The notes beneath the pieces were generated by a model, which saw only the letters and a program-made list of their open reading frames with translations, searched no databases and was not told the origin of the DNA. Shown piece by piece: positions 36,479-45,722 of a stretch of 64,000 bases of DNA. The translations under genes and the position numbers were made by a program. This DNA comes from JANRIG01 sp033765235 (GTDB lineage Bacteria; Bacteroidota; Bacteroidia; Cytophagales; UBA9547). Location of the stretch: contig JANRIG010000039.1 in the NCBI GenBank assembly GCA_033765235.1, forward strand, positions 1 to 64,000, written 5' to 3'. Every line of letters begins with the position of its first letter. Position 1 is the stretch's first letter.

Positions 36479-37702
36479 ATGCGCCCTATAGAAGAAAAAA
36501 GTGATGAATATAATGGCGTATTAGAGTTTGGGCTGGCAAGAATAAGAGCTACCTCAGTTGACTTAGTAAGACCATTTATAGATATTATAGATTGGGACGA
36601 AAGGCTCATTGCAGTAATGGGACCCAGAGGTTGCGGCAAAACAACCCTATTATTACAATACATAAAACTGCACCCCGAAATAGCAAAAACCGCAGCTTAC
36701 ATAAGTCTCGACAATTTATATTTTCATAAACACAATTTAATAGACTTTGCAAGCAGATTTGTAAAATACGGAGGCAAACACTTATTTATAGACGAGGTAC
36801 ACAAATATCCTACATGGTCGGTAGAGATAAAAAATATATACGACATATATCCAGGTCTCAAAATTGTGATTACCGGGTCATCCATATTAGATATATACAA
36901 AGGCTATGCAGACCTGAGCAGGCGAGCCGTGCGCTATATCATGCACGGGCTTTCGTTTAGAGAGTTTATATGGTTCGATAGGGATATAAAATTACCTTCT
37001 TATTCGCTAATAAAAATATTGAAAGACCATGTAGCCATAGCTTCAGACATTACATCAAAGCTGTTGATACTGCCTGCCTTTAGAGACTACCTTACCTATG
37101 GATATTACCCATATTTCAAAGAAAGTAAAAAAAGCTATGCCGCCAAATTAGCCAATACCATCAATTTGATGCTCGAAACTGATATGCCTGCTGTGCACAA
37201 TATGGAATATGCAGGCACCTATAAACTCAAAAAAATGCTGGCTATGATTGCAGACTTTGGTCCTTTTAAACCTGATATTTCAAAACTGGCTGCACTACTG
37301 GAAATAAACAGAAACTATACCCTCACCTACTTGCACTACTTGGCCGATGCTCAACTGCTCTCACTGCTCAAAACAGACGAAAACAAAGAAAGTATATTGG
37401 CTAAGCCCGAAAAAGTATATCTCAACAATACTAACATTGCCTATGCACTCGGTAGTGTAAGCCATAATATAGTAGCATTCAGAGAAATATTTTTTTTTAA
37501 TCAACTGTATTCAGTTCACTCTATAAGCTATACAGAAATGGGTGACTTTATGGTTGACAATACTTATGTGTTTGAGGTAGGTGGCAAAAACAAAAAATTT
37601 GCACAAATCAAAGATTTACCATCTTCCTATGTAGCTGCCGACGAAACTGAAATAGGCTTTGGCAACCGCATACCGCTGTGGCTTTTTGGATTTATAGGTT
37701 GA
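36479..37702 (+). CDS. AAA ATPase with DUF4143 domain
   Basis: 407 residues from the ATG at 36479. Walker A GPRGCGKTT (about 53-61), Walker B HLFIDEVHKYP, sensor ITGSSILD, and a C-terminal DUF4143 region ending YVFEVGGKNKKFAQIKDL, a degenerate nuclease-like beta-core (E-x-GGKxK). Proteins of this AAA_14/DUF4143 class are common, often mobile, single genes of unknown role; some are suspected in defence or toxin-like functions. There is no partner gene here and no sign of transfer beyond AT-rich flanks. It converges with hemJ. Confidence 0.88.
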   Translation: MRPIEEKSDEYNGVLEFGLARIRATSVDLVRPFIDIIDWDERLIAVMGPRGCGKTTLLLQYIKLHPEIAKTAAYISLDNLYFHKHNLIDFASRFVKYGGKHLFIDEVHKYPTWSVEIKNIYDIYPGLKIVITGSSILDIYKGYADLSRRAVRYIMHGLSFREFIWFDRDIKLPSYSLIKILKDHVAIASDITSKLLILPAFRDYLTYGYYPYFKESKKSYAAKLANTINLMLETDMPAVHNMEYAGTYKLKKMLAMIADFGPFKPDISKLAALLEINRNYTLTYLHYLADAQLLSLLKTDENKESILAKPEKVYLNNTNIAYALGSVSHNIVAFREIFFFNQLYSVHSISYTEMGDFMVDNTYVFEVGGKNKKFAQIKDLPSSYVAADETEIGFGNRIPLWLFGFIG

Positions 37703-37743
37703 TAGCTTTGTTTCGTATTTTGGGTTTAATATTAACTACTCTT

Positions 37744-38277
37744 CTATTTTTCATTATTCATCTTTTTTTTATTCATCAACCACACCACACTGCATATTAA
37801 TATCCCAAATACCACACTGCCGCCTACTACCCACACCCAACTCACGGTATTTTTGAGCACTATCACAAATACTATCCCAAATAGTAATACGGTGGCAGCT
37901 TCATTCCACATTCTTAGCATAAGTGCACTTAATATTATCTTTCCTTTTTTTAATTGTAAGTATAAATAATGGGTATAACCAAAATATACATAGAGGACTG
38001 TTACCATTACTAATTTTGCAATCATCCAGTCTGTATGTATGTGGTGCCACATATACCATAGTGCATAACCCAGAAAGTAGGTAAGTATGGCAGATGGCCA
38101 TGCTATGCCGTACCACAGTCTGCGCATCATATCCAAAAATTGAGCCTGTAATATGCTTTTTTCGGGTTCTGACTTGGCTTCTGCCTCAGTATAATATATC
38201 ATAAGACGAGGCATGTAGAACAAGGCTGCAAACCAAGTAATGACAAATATGAGATGCAATGATTTAATTATGAGCAT
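37744..38277 (-). CDS. hemJ: Protoporphyrinogen oxidase HemJ / CopD family
   Basis: 177 residues with four hydrophobic helices. KSLHLIFVITWFAALFYMPRLMIYY, with the His of the first helix, and MMRRLWYGIAWPSAILT match HemJ, which oxidises protoporphyrinogen IX to protoporphyrin IX at the inner membrane. CopD-like relatives share the fold, but the FYMPRL motif and length favour HemJ. hemC lies at 50.4 kb, not in the same operon. Its start is 1 bp from the stop of the T9SS protein gene upstream, so it belongs to a hisS-T9SS cargo-hemJ transcript. Confidence 0.85.
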   Translation of the reverse strand: MLIIKSLHLIFVITWFAALFYMPRLMIYYTEAEAKSEPEKSILQAQFLDMMRRLWYGIAWPSAILTYFLGYALWYMWHHIHTDWMIAKLVMVTVLYVYFGYTHYLYLQLKKGKIILSALMLRMWNEAATVLLFGIVFVIVLKNTVSWVWVVGGSVVFGILICSVVWLMNKKKMNNEK

Positions 38278-38278
38278 A

Positions 38279-40201
38279 TTATCTTATCAGTTGTATGGTA
38301 CCATTGTGAGTGATTACTTTGCCAAACAGGTCTTCTACTCGTATATACACATGGTAAAGGTCAGGATTGAGGCTTCCTCCACCCCAAGTTTTGGTTTTGT
38401 CATCGCTGCCATACACCAGTTGCCCCCAGCGATTATATATTTTTATTTCATATTTATGCCAAAATAATCCTTTAGGAGTATAAGTTTCATTATTATTATC
38501 ATTATTAGGGGTAAATGCTGTAGGCGCAAACAGCCTCATATCTTGTATCACATCTTTGCTGTCGCTATATACTATGGTACCGTCGGCAAGGGTAGCTTTT
38601 ATTTTATAAAATATTTGCTGGTTAGTAGTATCTATAGGGTTGTGTATGAAAGCATTGGCCGATGCTGCACCAATATTTCTGATAAAATTCCCGTCAGGGT
38701 CATATATTTCTGCTTCGTAGGAAGCTACAGGTATGCTGTCGCCATTGATATATGTGGTATATGTACCGCTGTTTTGTATCATGTTATCTTTTTGAGCTTG
38801 TACCTTGATAGGACATGTATAAGCAGGTGCACTTTCACCACAAGTTTCTTTTACTTTGAGATAATAGCAACGTGGTGCTGTTGTCTGTGCAGTATATACT
38901 GTTTGCTTTGTAGTGTCAAGATTACTCTCTACGCCTCTACTGTCTATTTGATATAGTTGGTACACCACACCTGCCAATGTAGATGCCGTCCAAAAGAGCT
39001 TGAGATAGCCCGGCTCATAGGATGAATGAAAGCCTGTGATTTTAGATATTTCACTGGGCTTTTGCCCAAGCACGCATTGGGTGTCGCTTATGGATAGTTT
39101 ATTGTTGAATGATGCTACTACACGGTAGCAATACCATTGTTTGCATTGTATCCTTTCGTCAGTATATGATGAGTCTGTGCGTGTGGCAATGGTTGTGCCG
39201 TTGGCAAATACTTGATAGGTAGAAGTTATAGGATATGATTGCCAAGTAAGTGTATTATTTTGCGTATTGGCAGTTGCACTTTTGATGCGAATAGTACATA
39301 TTTCATCCGAATCTACCGTATCTGTACTACAAGTCTCAAAGGTTTGATACTTGAAGCAATACCTGTTATTGACTGTATTAAGCCCTGATACAGAGGTAGT
39401 AAAGTCGCCATTAATGTTTGACAATACAGATATTACACTATATCTGCCTCCTATGGTTTTTTGCATAAGTCTGTAAGTCATTCGCCTGTCTAATGTACCT
39501 GAGAATGATACTGATCCTGCATTAGGTGAAGGTTGTGCAAGCTCTATCTGCCTCATAGTAGCACCTGTAAGTGAGGCAATGGGGAATACATCTTGGGTCT
39601 GTATGGCAGAGGTGCAGGTAAGGTTATTCACCGTTGGGGGTGTACCAGGTATAGTTTGGCTGTAAAAGTACAACCCTGTAATAGTAGCCGTGCGACGGCT
39701 ATCATCTGTATATAAGTGTGAATGGGTAGCATTGCCACCTACTATAGTGCTGCTGCCATCACCCCAGTCTATTTGGTAGGCATCATAATTGTTTTCATTG
39801 ATAGTGAGCGAGCCCTTGTTTGGGCTGCATCCTATAAGTGCAAAGTTGATGGTACTAAGTGGCAATACCCTTACAGTGACCGTGTTGGTAAATGAAGCAA
39901 GAGGGCTGCCGGTACAAGTAGCCGGTACACCTTGGGCTAAGGTATAAATACCCGGTAAAGTATATGTAAATCCTGTGATTGTACTTACTTTAAGAGGGTT
40001 ATTAAAATCTGTAAATATCTTGTAATCATACACATACTGTACTTGTGCACCAGGGTTCAGCGTGCATCCGTTGAGGTTTATATTTACAGTAATTATGACA
40101 GGTGCACATCCTCTGGTCTGCGACACAACCAAGGTAGGAGTGGTCTGCGAGTATAAGTATTGTGTAATAAACATTAATATCAATATCTTACTTATGCGCA
40201 T
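38279..40201 (-). CDS. T9SS type B sorting domain-containing surface protein
   Basis: 640 residues with a signal peptide (about 1-18). Ig/PKD-like modules: IDWGDGSSTIVGGN near residue 150 is a PKD motif, and fibronectin-like strands with STYQVFANGT and CYRVV follow. The last 85 residues (FAPTAFTPNNDNNNETY, YEIKIYNRWGQLVY, YHVYIRVED) form the gliding-motility-associated C-terminal domain, which directs export by the type IX secretion system. The start overlaps the hisS stop by 14 bp. Many cysteines suggest disulfides. Function is probably adhesion or surface structure; no enzyme motif is visible. Confidence 0.9.
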   Translation of the reverse strand: MRISKILILMFITQYLYSQTTPTLVVSQTRGCAPVIITVNINLNGCTLNPGAQVQYVYDYKIFTDFNNPLKVSTITGFTYTLPGIYTLAQGVPATCTGSPLASFTNTVTVRVLPLSTINFALIGCSPNKGSLTINENNYDAYQIDWGDGSSTIVGGNATHSHLYTDDSRRTATITGLYFYSQTIPGTPPTVNNLTCTSAIQTQDVFPIASLTGATMRQIELAQPSPNAGSVSFSGTLDRRMTYRLMQKTIGGRYSVISVLSNINGDFTTSVSGLNTVNNRYCFKYQTFETCSTDTVDSDEICTIRIKSATANTQNNTLTWQSYPITSTYQVFANGTTIATRTDSSYTDERIQCKQWYCYRVVASFNNKLSISDTQCVLGQKPSEISKITGFHSSYEPGYLKLFWTASTLAGVVYQLYQIDSRGVESNLDTTKQTVYTAQTTAPRCYYLKVKETCGESAPAYTCPIKVQAQKDNMIQNSGTYTTYINGDSIPVASYEAEIYDPDGNFIRNIGAASANAFIHNPIDTTNQQIFYKIKATLADGTIVYSDSKDVIQDMRLFAPTAFTPNNDNNNETYTPKGLFWHKYEIKIYNRWGQLVYGSDDKTKTWGGGSLNPDLYHVYIRVEDLFGKVITHNGTIQLIR

Positions 40202-41561
40202 GCAGCTCTTGTATTATCATATCCAAACTTAGCAATTTTTGCTCACCATTAAGCATATTTTTCAACGTATATTTTTGTTCTTTTATTTCATTATCTCCAA
40301 TAATAAGCACATAGGGTATATTTTTAGCATCTGCATAGCCGAATTGTTTCTTGATTTTGTCGGCATCGGGGTATATTTCAGCTGCTATATTTGCCTGCCT
40401 AAGTGCTTGTAGTATTTTCAGGCTGTATTTCTTGCTTATTTCATCAAAGTGGGTGAGCATGACCTGCACATTGTATGTGTGAATATTGTTAAACAATGAT
40501 AGCTCATTCATCACATCATACAGTCTGTCTACCCCAAATGATATGCCTACGCCTGAGTACCCTTCAAGGCCAAATAGTCCTGTGAGGTTATCATACCTGC
40601 CTCCTCCTGATACACTGCCTATTTGCACATCGTGCACTTTCACCTCAAATATGGCACCAGTATAGTAGCTAAGTCCACGTGCGAGTGATGGTGTAAGTAC
40701 AAGCTGTGGTAAAACTGTGCCATAGTTTTGCACATTTTCATATATCTCCGCTATTTCATGTATCCCATGATTGCCTACTGCTGAGTGTTGCAAATGTTGG
40801 CCTAATGTTGTCAGTTTTTGGTTTTCGCTACCTTGTATATTAATAATGGTAAATAGTTTTTGTACTGCACTTTGGGGTATACCTCTCTCTATCAATTCAT
40901 TGCTCACATTTTGCTCTCCTATTTTATCAAGTTTGTCAATGGCTGTGCATAGTGCACTTTCCTGCCCCGGCACACCAATACACTCTGCTATACCTGCAAG
41001 TATTTTGCGGTGGTTTATGTGGATTGAATAATTGTCAATGCGCAGCAGTGCAAATACTTCAGCAATCATCATCACTATTTCAGCTTCGCAAATGAGCGAA
41101 TTTGTGCCTACCACATCCGCATCACATTGGTAAAACTCTCTATAACGTCCTTTTTGTGGTCTGTCTGCGCGCCACACAGGTTGTATTTGGTATCTTTTAA
41201 ATGGAAAAGTGAGCTCATTTCTGTTCATCACCACATATCTGGCAAATGGCACAGTAAGGTCATACCTCAAGGCTTTTTCTGATATACTTGGGGTGAGTTT
41301 TTTATAATCGTTCATATTCAAGTCAATATTTTCCAAGTAGTTGCCACTGTTTAGCACTTTGAATATAAGCTGGTCCCCCTCATCGCCATACTTACCCGTG
41401 AGTACCGAGAGTTGCTCCATTGCCGGAGTTTCTATAGGCAGAAATCCATATTTTTTAAATACATTTTTTATATTGTTTAATACGTATTCGCGCTGTGCCA
41501 TTTGCTGAGTACCAAAATCTCGTACACCGCGTGGCAGCGAAGGCTTATTTGCTTGCGACAT
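40188..41561 (-). CDS. hisS: Histidine--tRNA ligase
   Basis: Charges tRNA-His. 457 residues, full length. Class II motif 1 region SLPRGVRDF, motif 2 QPVWRADRPQKGRYREFYQCD, histidine-binding RGLSYYTGAIFEV and SGGGRYDNL, and the anticodon-binding tail. First gene of the operon that continues, with a 14-bp overlap, into the T9SS protein and then hemJ. Confidence 0.96.
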   Translation of the reverse strand: MSQANKPSLPRGVRDFGTQQMAQREYVLNNIKNVFKKYGFLPIETPAMEQLSVLTGKYGDEGDQLIFKVLNSGNYLENIDLNMNDYKKLTPSISEKALRYDLTVPFARYVVMNRNELTFPFKRYQIQPVWRADRPQKGRYREFYQCDADVVGTNSLICEAEIVMMIAEVFALLRIDNYSIHINHRKILAGIAECIGVPGQESALCTAIDKLDKIGEQNVSNELIERGIPQSAVQKLFTIINIQGSENQKLTTLGQHLQHSAVGNHGIHEIAEIYENVQNYGTVLPQLVLTPSLARGLSYYTGAIFEVKVHDVQIGSVSGGGRYDNLTGLFGLEGYSGVGISFGVDRLYDVMNELSLFNNIHTYNVQVMLTHFDEISKKYSLKILQALRQANIAAEIYPDADKIKKQFGYADAKNIPYVLIIGDNEIKEQKYTLKNMLNGEQKLLSLDMIIQELHAHK

Positions 41562-41628
41562 TGACTTAAAAATTTGTTGCGAAAATAATTATTTTAATAC
41601 ATAATTTTTATTTTACAAAACAATATTC

Positions 41629-41636
41629 TAATTTTG
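41629..41636 (+). promoter_or_regulatory. Promoter -7 box for the small Ala/Glu-rich protein
   Basis: TAATTTTG fits TAnnTTTG and lies 24 bp upstream of the ATG at 41661, in the divergent spacer with hisS. No clear -33 TTTG. Confidence 0.4.
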
Positions 41637-41660
41637 CAATCCTTTTTAAAGAATTGTGCT

Positions 41661-42050
41661 ATGGCATTTACCCAAAGAGATTTAAATAAACTCAAAAAAG
41701 TAGGCAAATATACTGCGGTATTAAGAAAATACAGTGCTAAACCTACTATCAAAAACATTGATATAGAAGAAATTAAAAAACAGTTTGCACAAAAAGCAGC
41801 TGAGGTTACCAAGCCTGCCTCCAAAAAGCAATCGGAGCCCAAAGCTGAAACTGTGCAGCCTGTGGTAGCAGAAGCACCTGTAATAACTTCTGAAACTGTG
41901 TCAGAAAATACTGTCGCTCAAGTTGCTGAAGTTCCCGCAGCACCTTCTGAAACAAATACAATATCTGCACCTACTGAGCCGGAAACTATTGTAGCAGAAT
42001 CAAAACCTGCAAAAAAAACTGCTAAAGCAGAAACTACATCTACCGAATAA
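41661..42050 (+). CDS. Small basic protein with Ala/Glu-rich disordered tail
   Basis: 129 residues from the ATG at 41661; a TTG nine codons earlier is less likely because it precedes the promoter box spacing. Residues 1-45 are basic and helical (LNKLKKVGKYTAVLRKYSA). Residues 55-125 are Ala, Glu, Thr, Pro and Val-rich, acidic and probably disordered, ending in KKTAKAETT. Looks like a bimodal DNA- or RNA-associating protein, but I recognise no family. Own promoter box and a strong terminator mark it as a single-gene transcript, so it is probably well expressed. Confidence 0.6.
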   Translation: MAFTQRDLNKLKKVGKYTAVLRKYSAKPTIKNIDIEEIKKQFAQKAAEVTKPASKKQSEPKAETVQPVVAEAPVITSETVSENTVAQVAEVPAAPSETNTISAPTEPETIVAESKPAKKTAKAETTSTE

Positions 42051-42074
42051 TTTATTCACCTACAGTTAATTATG

Positions 42075-42107
42075 AGCTTTTGAAAATATTTTTCGAAAGC
42101 TTTTTTT
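42075..42107 (+). terminator. Rho-independent terminator
   Basis: AGCTTTTGAAAA pairs with TTTTCGAAAGCT (12 bp with one G-T), then a 7-T run. It ends the transcript of the small protein at 41661 and lies 30 bp before the M3 peptidase start. Confidence 0.82.
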
Positions 42108-42136
42108 GTTTATTTTAATCCTATTATTACCCCAAT

Positions 42137-43846
42137 ATGCAAGTATATCCACTCGTACTAAAATTATTACCCAAAGACTTTAGTGTAACTACATGGCAAA
42201 ATATTGAGCCATACTATATAGAATTATTAAACCGAGAAATAAAAAATATAACCTCTCTCAAGCAATGGCTCAAAGACCGTAGTGAGTTGGAATCTGTGCT
42301 TTCAGAAGACCTTGGCAAACGATACATAGCCATGACATGCGATACCGCAAACGATGAAAAAAAAAACAGCTACAACTACTACATAGCTGAGATAGAACCA
42401 AATATACAAGCTTATACCAATAAACTCAATGAAGTATTGCTGCAATGCCCATATGCAAATGAACTGACCGATGAGGCAGACCTATTAATGATACGTATAG
42501 TACAAAACCAATTCAACATATACAGGGAAGATAACATACCTCTATTCACAGAGTTGCAACAGCTGCAAGTAAAATATGGAGCTGCCATAGGAGCACTTAC
42601 AGTGATTATTGACAATGAAGAAATGACATTACAAAAAGCTGCAAATCAACTGTTTGTAACCGACCGTGCCAAGCGTGAAAATGCATACCATACTATTCAA
42701 CAAAAAAGACTTAGCATAAAACCCGAGCTTGACAATCTATTTATGGACTTGGTTTCACGCAGGCACAAAGTAGCACAAAATGCAGGTTTTGACAACTACC
42801 GCGACTATATATTTGCAGAGATGTGCCGCTTCGACTATACTCCTAAAGATTGCTTTGAATTTCATGAAGCTGTAGAAAAACAGGTGGTGCCACTACTCAA
42901 TAATATGGCAAAAAAAAGAAAAGAAAAATTAGGTGTAGCACAACTAAGACCATGGGACTTGAGTGTGGATAAAATGGGGCGTGCGCCACTCAAGCCATAT
43001 CTTGATGCGCAAGACTTGATACAAAAAACTAAAATAAACTTTGCACGATTGTCGCCGGAGGTAGCACAAGTAATTGATATACTGCAAAATGCAGGGCACT
43101 TGGACTTAGATAGCCGCAAGGGCAAAGCACCAGGTGGCTATAACTATCCATTGTATGCATCCGGCATCCCTTTCATATTTATGAACTCTACGGCTACAGT
43201 ACGCGACTTAGTAACTATGGTACATGAGGGAGGTCATGCGCTGCACTCCATACTTACATCAAGACTTGAATTAATAAACTACAAAAACCTAACCTCAGAA
43301 ATAGCAGAGCTGGCATCTATGAGTATGGAACTTATGAGTATGGAGCATTGGGATGTATTTTTTGAAAACAAAGAAGACCTTAACCGTGCTAAGGGCGACC
43401 ATATGGAACAAATAATAGAGACACTGCCTTGGGTAGCTGCCATAGATGCATTCCAGCATAGCATATATGAAAATCCTCACTACACTCCCTTAGAACTCAC
43501 TAAAGTATGGAATGAAATACATGACAGATTTTCTACAAATGTCATAGATTGGTCAGGTTTGCAACAGTATAAAGACAATATTTGGCAAAAACAGTTGCAT
43601 TTGTACGAAGTACCTTTTTATTACATAGAATACGGTATTGCACAGTTGGGTGCAATAGGGGTATGGAAAAATTATAAAGAAAATTCTCAACAAGCTCTCT
43701 CACAATACATTAATGCACTCAGTCTTGGATATACTAAAAGCCTGTCTGCTATATATGAAACAGCAGGAGTATCTTTTGACTTTTCGGTAAATAATATAAA
43801 AAAATTGCTAAAATTTGTAGATGACGAATATAATAAGTTGGATTAA
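42137..43846 (+). CDS. M3 family oligoendopeptidase
   Basis: Zinc metallopeptidase of 569 residues that cleaves short peptides in the cytoplasm. HExxH zinc motif in MVHEGGHALHSIL (about 363), with the third ligand expected in NLTSEIAELASMSMEL, and the PepF-like family ending with GIAQLGAIGVW. No signal peptide. Related to PepF/thimet oligopeptidase; which peptide substrates it takes is not clear. Converges with the riboflavin synthase gene, with 42 bp between stops. Confidence 0.92.
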   Translation: MQVYPLVLKLLPKDFSVTTWQNIEPYYIELLNREIKNITSLKQWLKDRSELESVLSEDLGKRYIAMTCDTANDEKKNSYNYYIAEIEPNIQAYTNKLNEVLLQCPYANELTDEADLLMIRIVQNQFNIYREDNIPLFTELQQLQVKYGAAIGALTVIIDNEEMTLQKAANQLFVTDRAKRENAYHTIQQKRLSIKPELDNLFMDLVSRRHKVAQNAGFDNYRDYIFAEMCRFDYTPKDCFEFHEAVEKQVVPLLNNMAKKRKEKLGVAQLRPWDLSVDKMGRAPLKPYLDAQDLIQKTKINFARLSPEVAQVIDILQNAGHLDLDSRKGKAPGGYNYPLYASGIPFIFMNSTATVRDLVTMVHEGGHALHSILTSRLELINYKNLTSEIAELASMSMELMSMEHWDVFFENKEDLNRAKGDHMEQIIETLPWVAAIDAFQHSIYENPHYTPLELTKVWNEIHDRFSTNVIDWSGLQQYKDNIWQKQLHLYEVPFYYIEYGIAQLGAIGVWKNYKENSQQALSQYINALSLGYTKSLSAIYETAGVSFDFSVNNIKKLLKFVDDEYNKLD

Positions 43847-43888
43847 AATGTAGTTTATAAGTCAAAATTTATATTTGTAGAAACAATA

Positions 43889-44485
43889 TTATTTCATATT
43901 AAACTTGTGCATATAAGCAACCACATATTTGCCCAAAATATCAAATTCTATATTTACCAAATCACTCACTTTGAGGTGTTTAAAAGTAGTATTTTCATAC
44001 GTATAAGGAATAATAGCTACTGAAAATGAATGCGCTGTACTATCTACTACAGTAAGGCTCACCCCATTCACACACACAGAGCCCTTGGGCACAGTCATAT
44101 AGTTTGTATCAGGTTGGTAATCAAAATAATAGATATAGCTTCCATTCATATCTTTCACCTCTCTGCACCATGCCACAGTGTCTATATGACCTTGTACCAA
44201 ATGACCATCTATCCTACCGCCCAATGACATGGCTCGTTCCAAATTCACATACTCTCCAATTTGTATATTTTTTAGATTGGTTTTGGCTAATGTTTCATGC
44301 ACTGCTGCTACCTCATATTCATTGCCATAAATTTTTATCACAGTAAGGCATACACCATTGTGTGACACACTTTGGTCAACTTTGAGCTCAGATGCAATAT
44401 TTGCTTGTATGGTAAATATTATATTGGTGTCAATAGCCTGTGTTTTAGTGATTTTTCCTAAAGTTTCTACAATTCCTGTGAACAT
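43889..44485 (-). CDS. ribE: Riboflavin synthase alpha chain
   Basis: Dismutates two 6,7-dimethyl-8-ribityllumazine to riboflavin. 198 residues from the ATG at 44485, which gives the family's MFTGIVETLGKI; a longer frame runs 28 codons upstream without homology. Two lumazine-binding repeats: VSHNGVCLTV with GGRIDGHLVQGHID, and VCVNGVSLTVVD. It ends short of some members but both repeats are whole. Divergent from pcm with a 49-bp gap. ribF is at 51356. Confidence 0.94.
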   Translation of the reverse strand: MFTGIVETLGKITKTQAIDTNIIFTIQANIASELKVDQSVSHNGVCLTVIKIYGNEYEVAAVHETLAKTNLKNIQIGEYVNLERAMSLGGRIDGHLVQGHIDTVAWCREVKDMNGSYIYYFDYQPDTNYMTVPKGSVCVNGVSLTVVDSTAHSFSVAIIPYTYENTTFKHLKVSDLVNIEFDILGKYVVAYMHKFNMK

Positions 44486-44511
44486 GTGAATAGTATTTAT
44501 GACAATATTAA

Positions 44512-44519
44512 TATTTTTG
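44512..44519 (+). promoter_or_regulatory. Promoter -7 box for pcm
   Basis: TATTTTTG fits TAnnTTTG, 15 bp before the ATG at 44535, in the narrow divergent gap with ribE. No obvious -33 element. It argues for the short pcm start. Confidence 0.35.
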
Positions 44520-44534
44520 TATATGATAGTGACA

Positions 44535-45191
44535 ATGAAAGAACCCTTTGCCGATACATACAAACACAAAGGAATGCGAAAAAGCCTTGTTTTGCAATTA
44601 AAAAATAAAGGTATATCGCAGCCTCAGGTGTTGCATGCCTTAGAAAAAGTGCCCAGACACTACTTTTTTGAAAGTGCATTTGATGTACAAGCTTATGAAG
44701 ACATAGCTTTTCCCATAGGTGAGGGACAGACCATATCACAACCATATACGGTAGCACGCCAGACTGAGTTATTAGACATTCGCCCCAATGATAAGGTATT
44801 GGAGATTGGCACAGGCTCCGGTTATCAAACTTGTATATTACTAGAACTTGGTGCACAGGTATATACCATTGAGTATAATAAAACATTGTATGAGAGTGCA
44901 AAAAAAAAACTTGGTATTATGGGTTATAAAGCACACTTTTTTTGCAAAGATGGTACTATGGGCTTACCTGCATTTGCCCCGTTTCAAAAAATAATAGTGA
45001 CAGCAGGTGGCCCTCAAATACCCAACAGCCTGCTTTTACAACTTGTCATTGGTGGTATAATAGTAATACCTGTGGGCAACGAAAAAACACAAAAAATGCT
45101 CAGAATCATAAAAATATCTGACACAGAATATCAAAAAGAAGATTTTGGTAATTATTCATTTGTAAAACTATTGGGTAAAGAAGGTTGGTAA
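44535..45191 (+). CDS. pcm: Protein-L-isoaspartate O-methyltransferase
   Basis: Methylates isoaspartyl residues so that damaged proteins can be repaired. 218 residues from the ATG at 44535; a start 12 codons upstream would overlap the promoter box. KHKGMRKSLVLQLKNKGI opening, AFPIGEGQTISQPYTVARQTELL and SAM site VLEIGTGSGYQT are diagnostic. First gene of a plus-strand group pcm-thioesterase-sua5 with very short gaps. Confidence 0.94.
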   Translation: MKEPFADTYKHKGMRKSLVLQLKNKGISQPQVLHALEKVPRHYFFESAFDVQAYEDIAFPIGEGQTISQPYTVARQTELLDIRPNDKVLEIGTGSGYQTCILLELGAQVYTIEYNKTLYESAKKKLGIMGYKAHFFCKDGTMGLPAFAPFQKIIVTAGGPQIPNSLLLQLVIGGIIVIPVGNEKTQKMLRIIKISDTEYQKEDFGNYSFVKLLGKEGW

Positions 45192-45209
45192 AAAATTAAA
45201 CTTAAGAAA

Positions 45210-45722
45210 ATGATAAAAACAGCTCAATTCAGCTACACTACCATGACAGAAATGGTACTGCCCAATGATACCAATACACTCAACAACCTTATGGGTGGCC
45301 GTATGCTGCACTGGATAGATATAGCAGGTGCTGTGGCGGCACAAAAACACAGCAACAAGGTGGTAGTGACAGCATCAGTAGATAACGTATCATTTAGCGA
45401 ACCTATAAAATTGGGCAATATAGTCACGCTCACAGCCAAAGTCACCAGAGCATTTAACACCTCTATGGAGGTACATATAGAAGTGTATGCCGAAGATATT
45501 CCCAAACATACTAAAAAGAAAACCCATGAAGCATTTTACACCTATGTAGCCATAGATGGGCATGGCAAACCCACAAATATTCCACAACTCACTCCTGAAT
45601 CAGAAGAGGAAAAAATCTTGTATGACAGTGCACTGGCCAGAAGGCAACTGCGGCTGATATTGGCCGGCAGGCTAAAACCCGAAGAGGCAGGCGAACTCAA
45701 ATCATTATTTATGAAGAAATAA
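45210..45722 (+). CDS. Acyl-CoA thioesterase, hotdog fold
   Basis: Hydrolyses acyl-CoA thioesters. 170 residues. NTLNNLMGGRMLHWIDIAGAVAA is the BFIT/YciA-type hotdog signature with the conserved Asp, and VTASVDNVSF follows. A charged helical tail (about 125-170) is typical. Its stop is followed at once by the sua5 ATG with no gap, so translation is coupled. Confidence 0.88.
   Translation: MIKTAQFSYTTMTEMVLPNDTNTLNNLMGGRMLHWIDIAGAVAAQKHSNKVVVTASVDNVSFSEPIKLGNIVTLTAKVTRAFNTSMEVHIEVYAEDIPKHTKKKTHEAFYTYVAIDGHGKPTNIPQLTPESEEEKILYDSALARRQLRLILAGRLKPEEAGELKSLFMKK

Noticed and set aside
43868..43875. TATATTTG promoter box
   Set aside because: It lies between the ends of two convergent genes with nothing downstream to transcribe; likely chance in AT-rich DNA.
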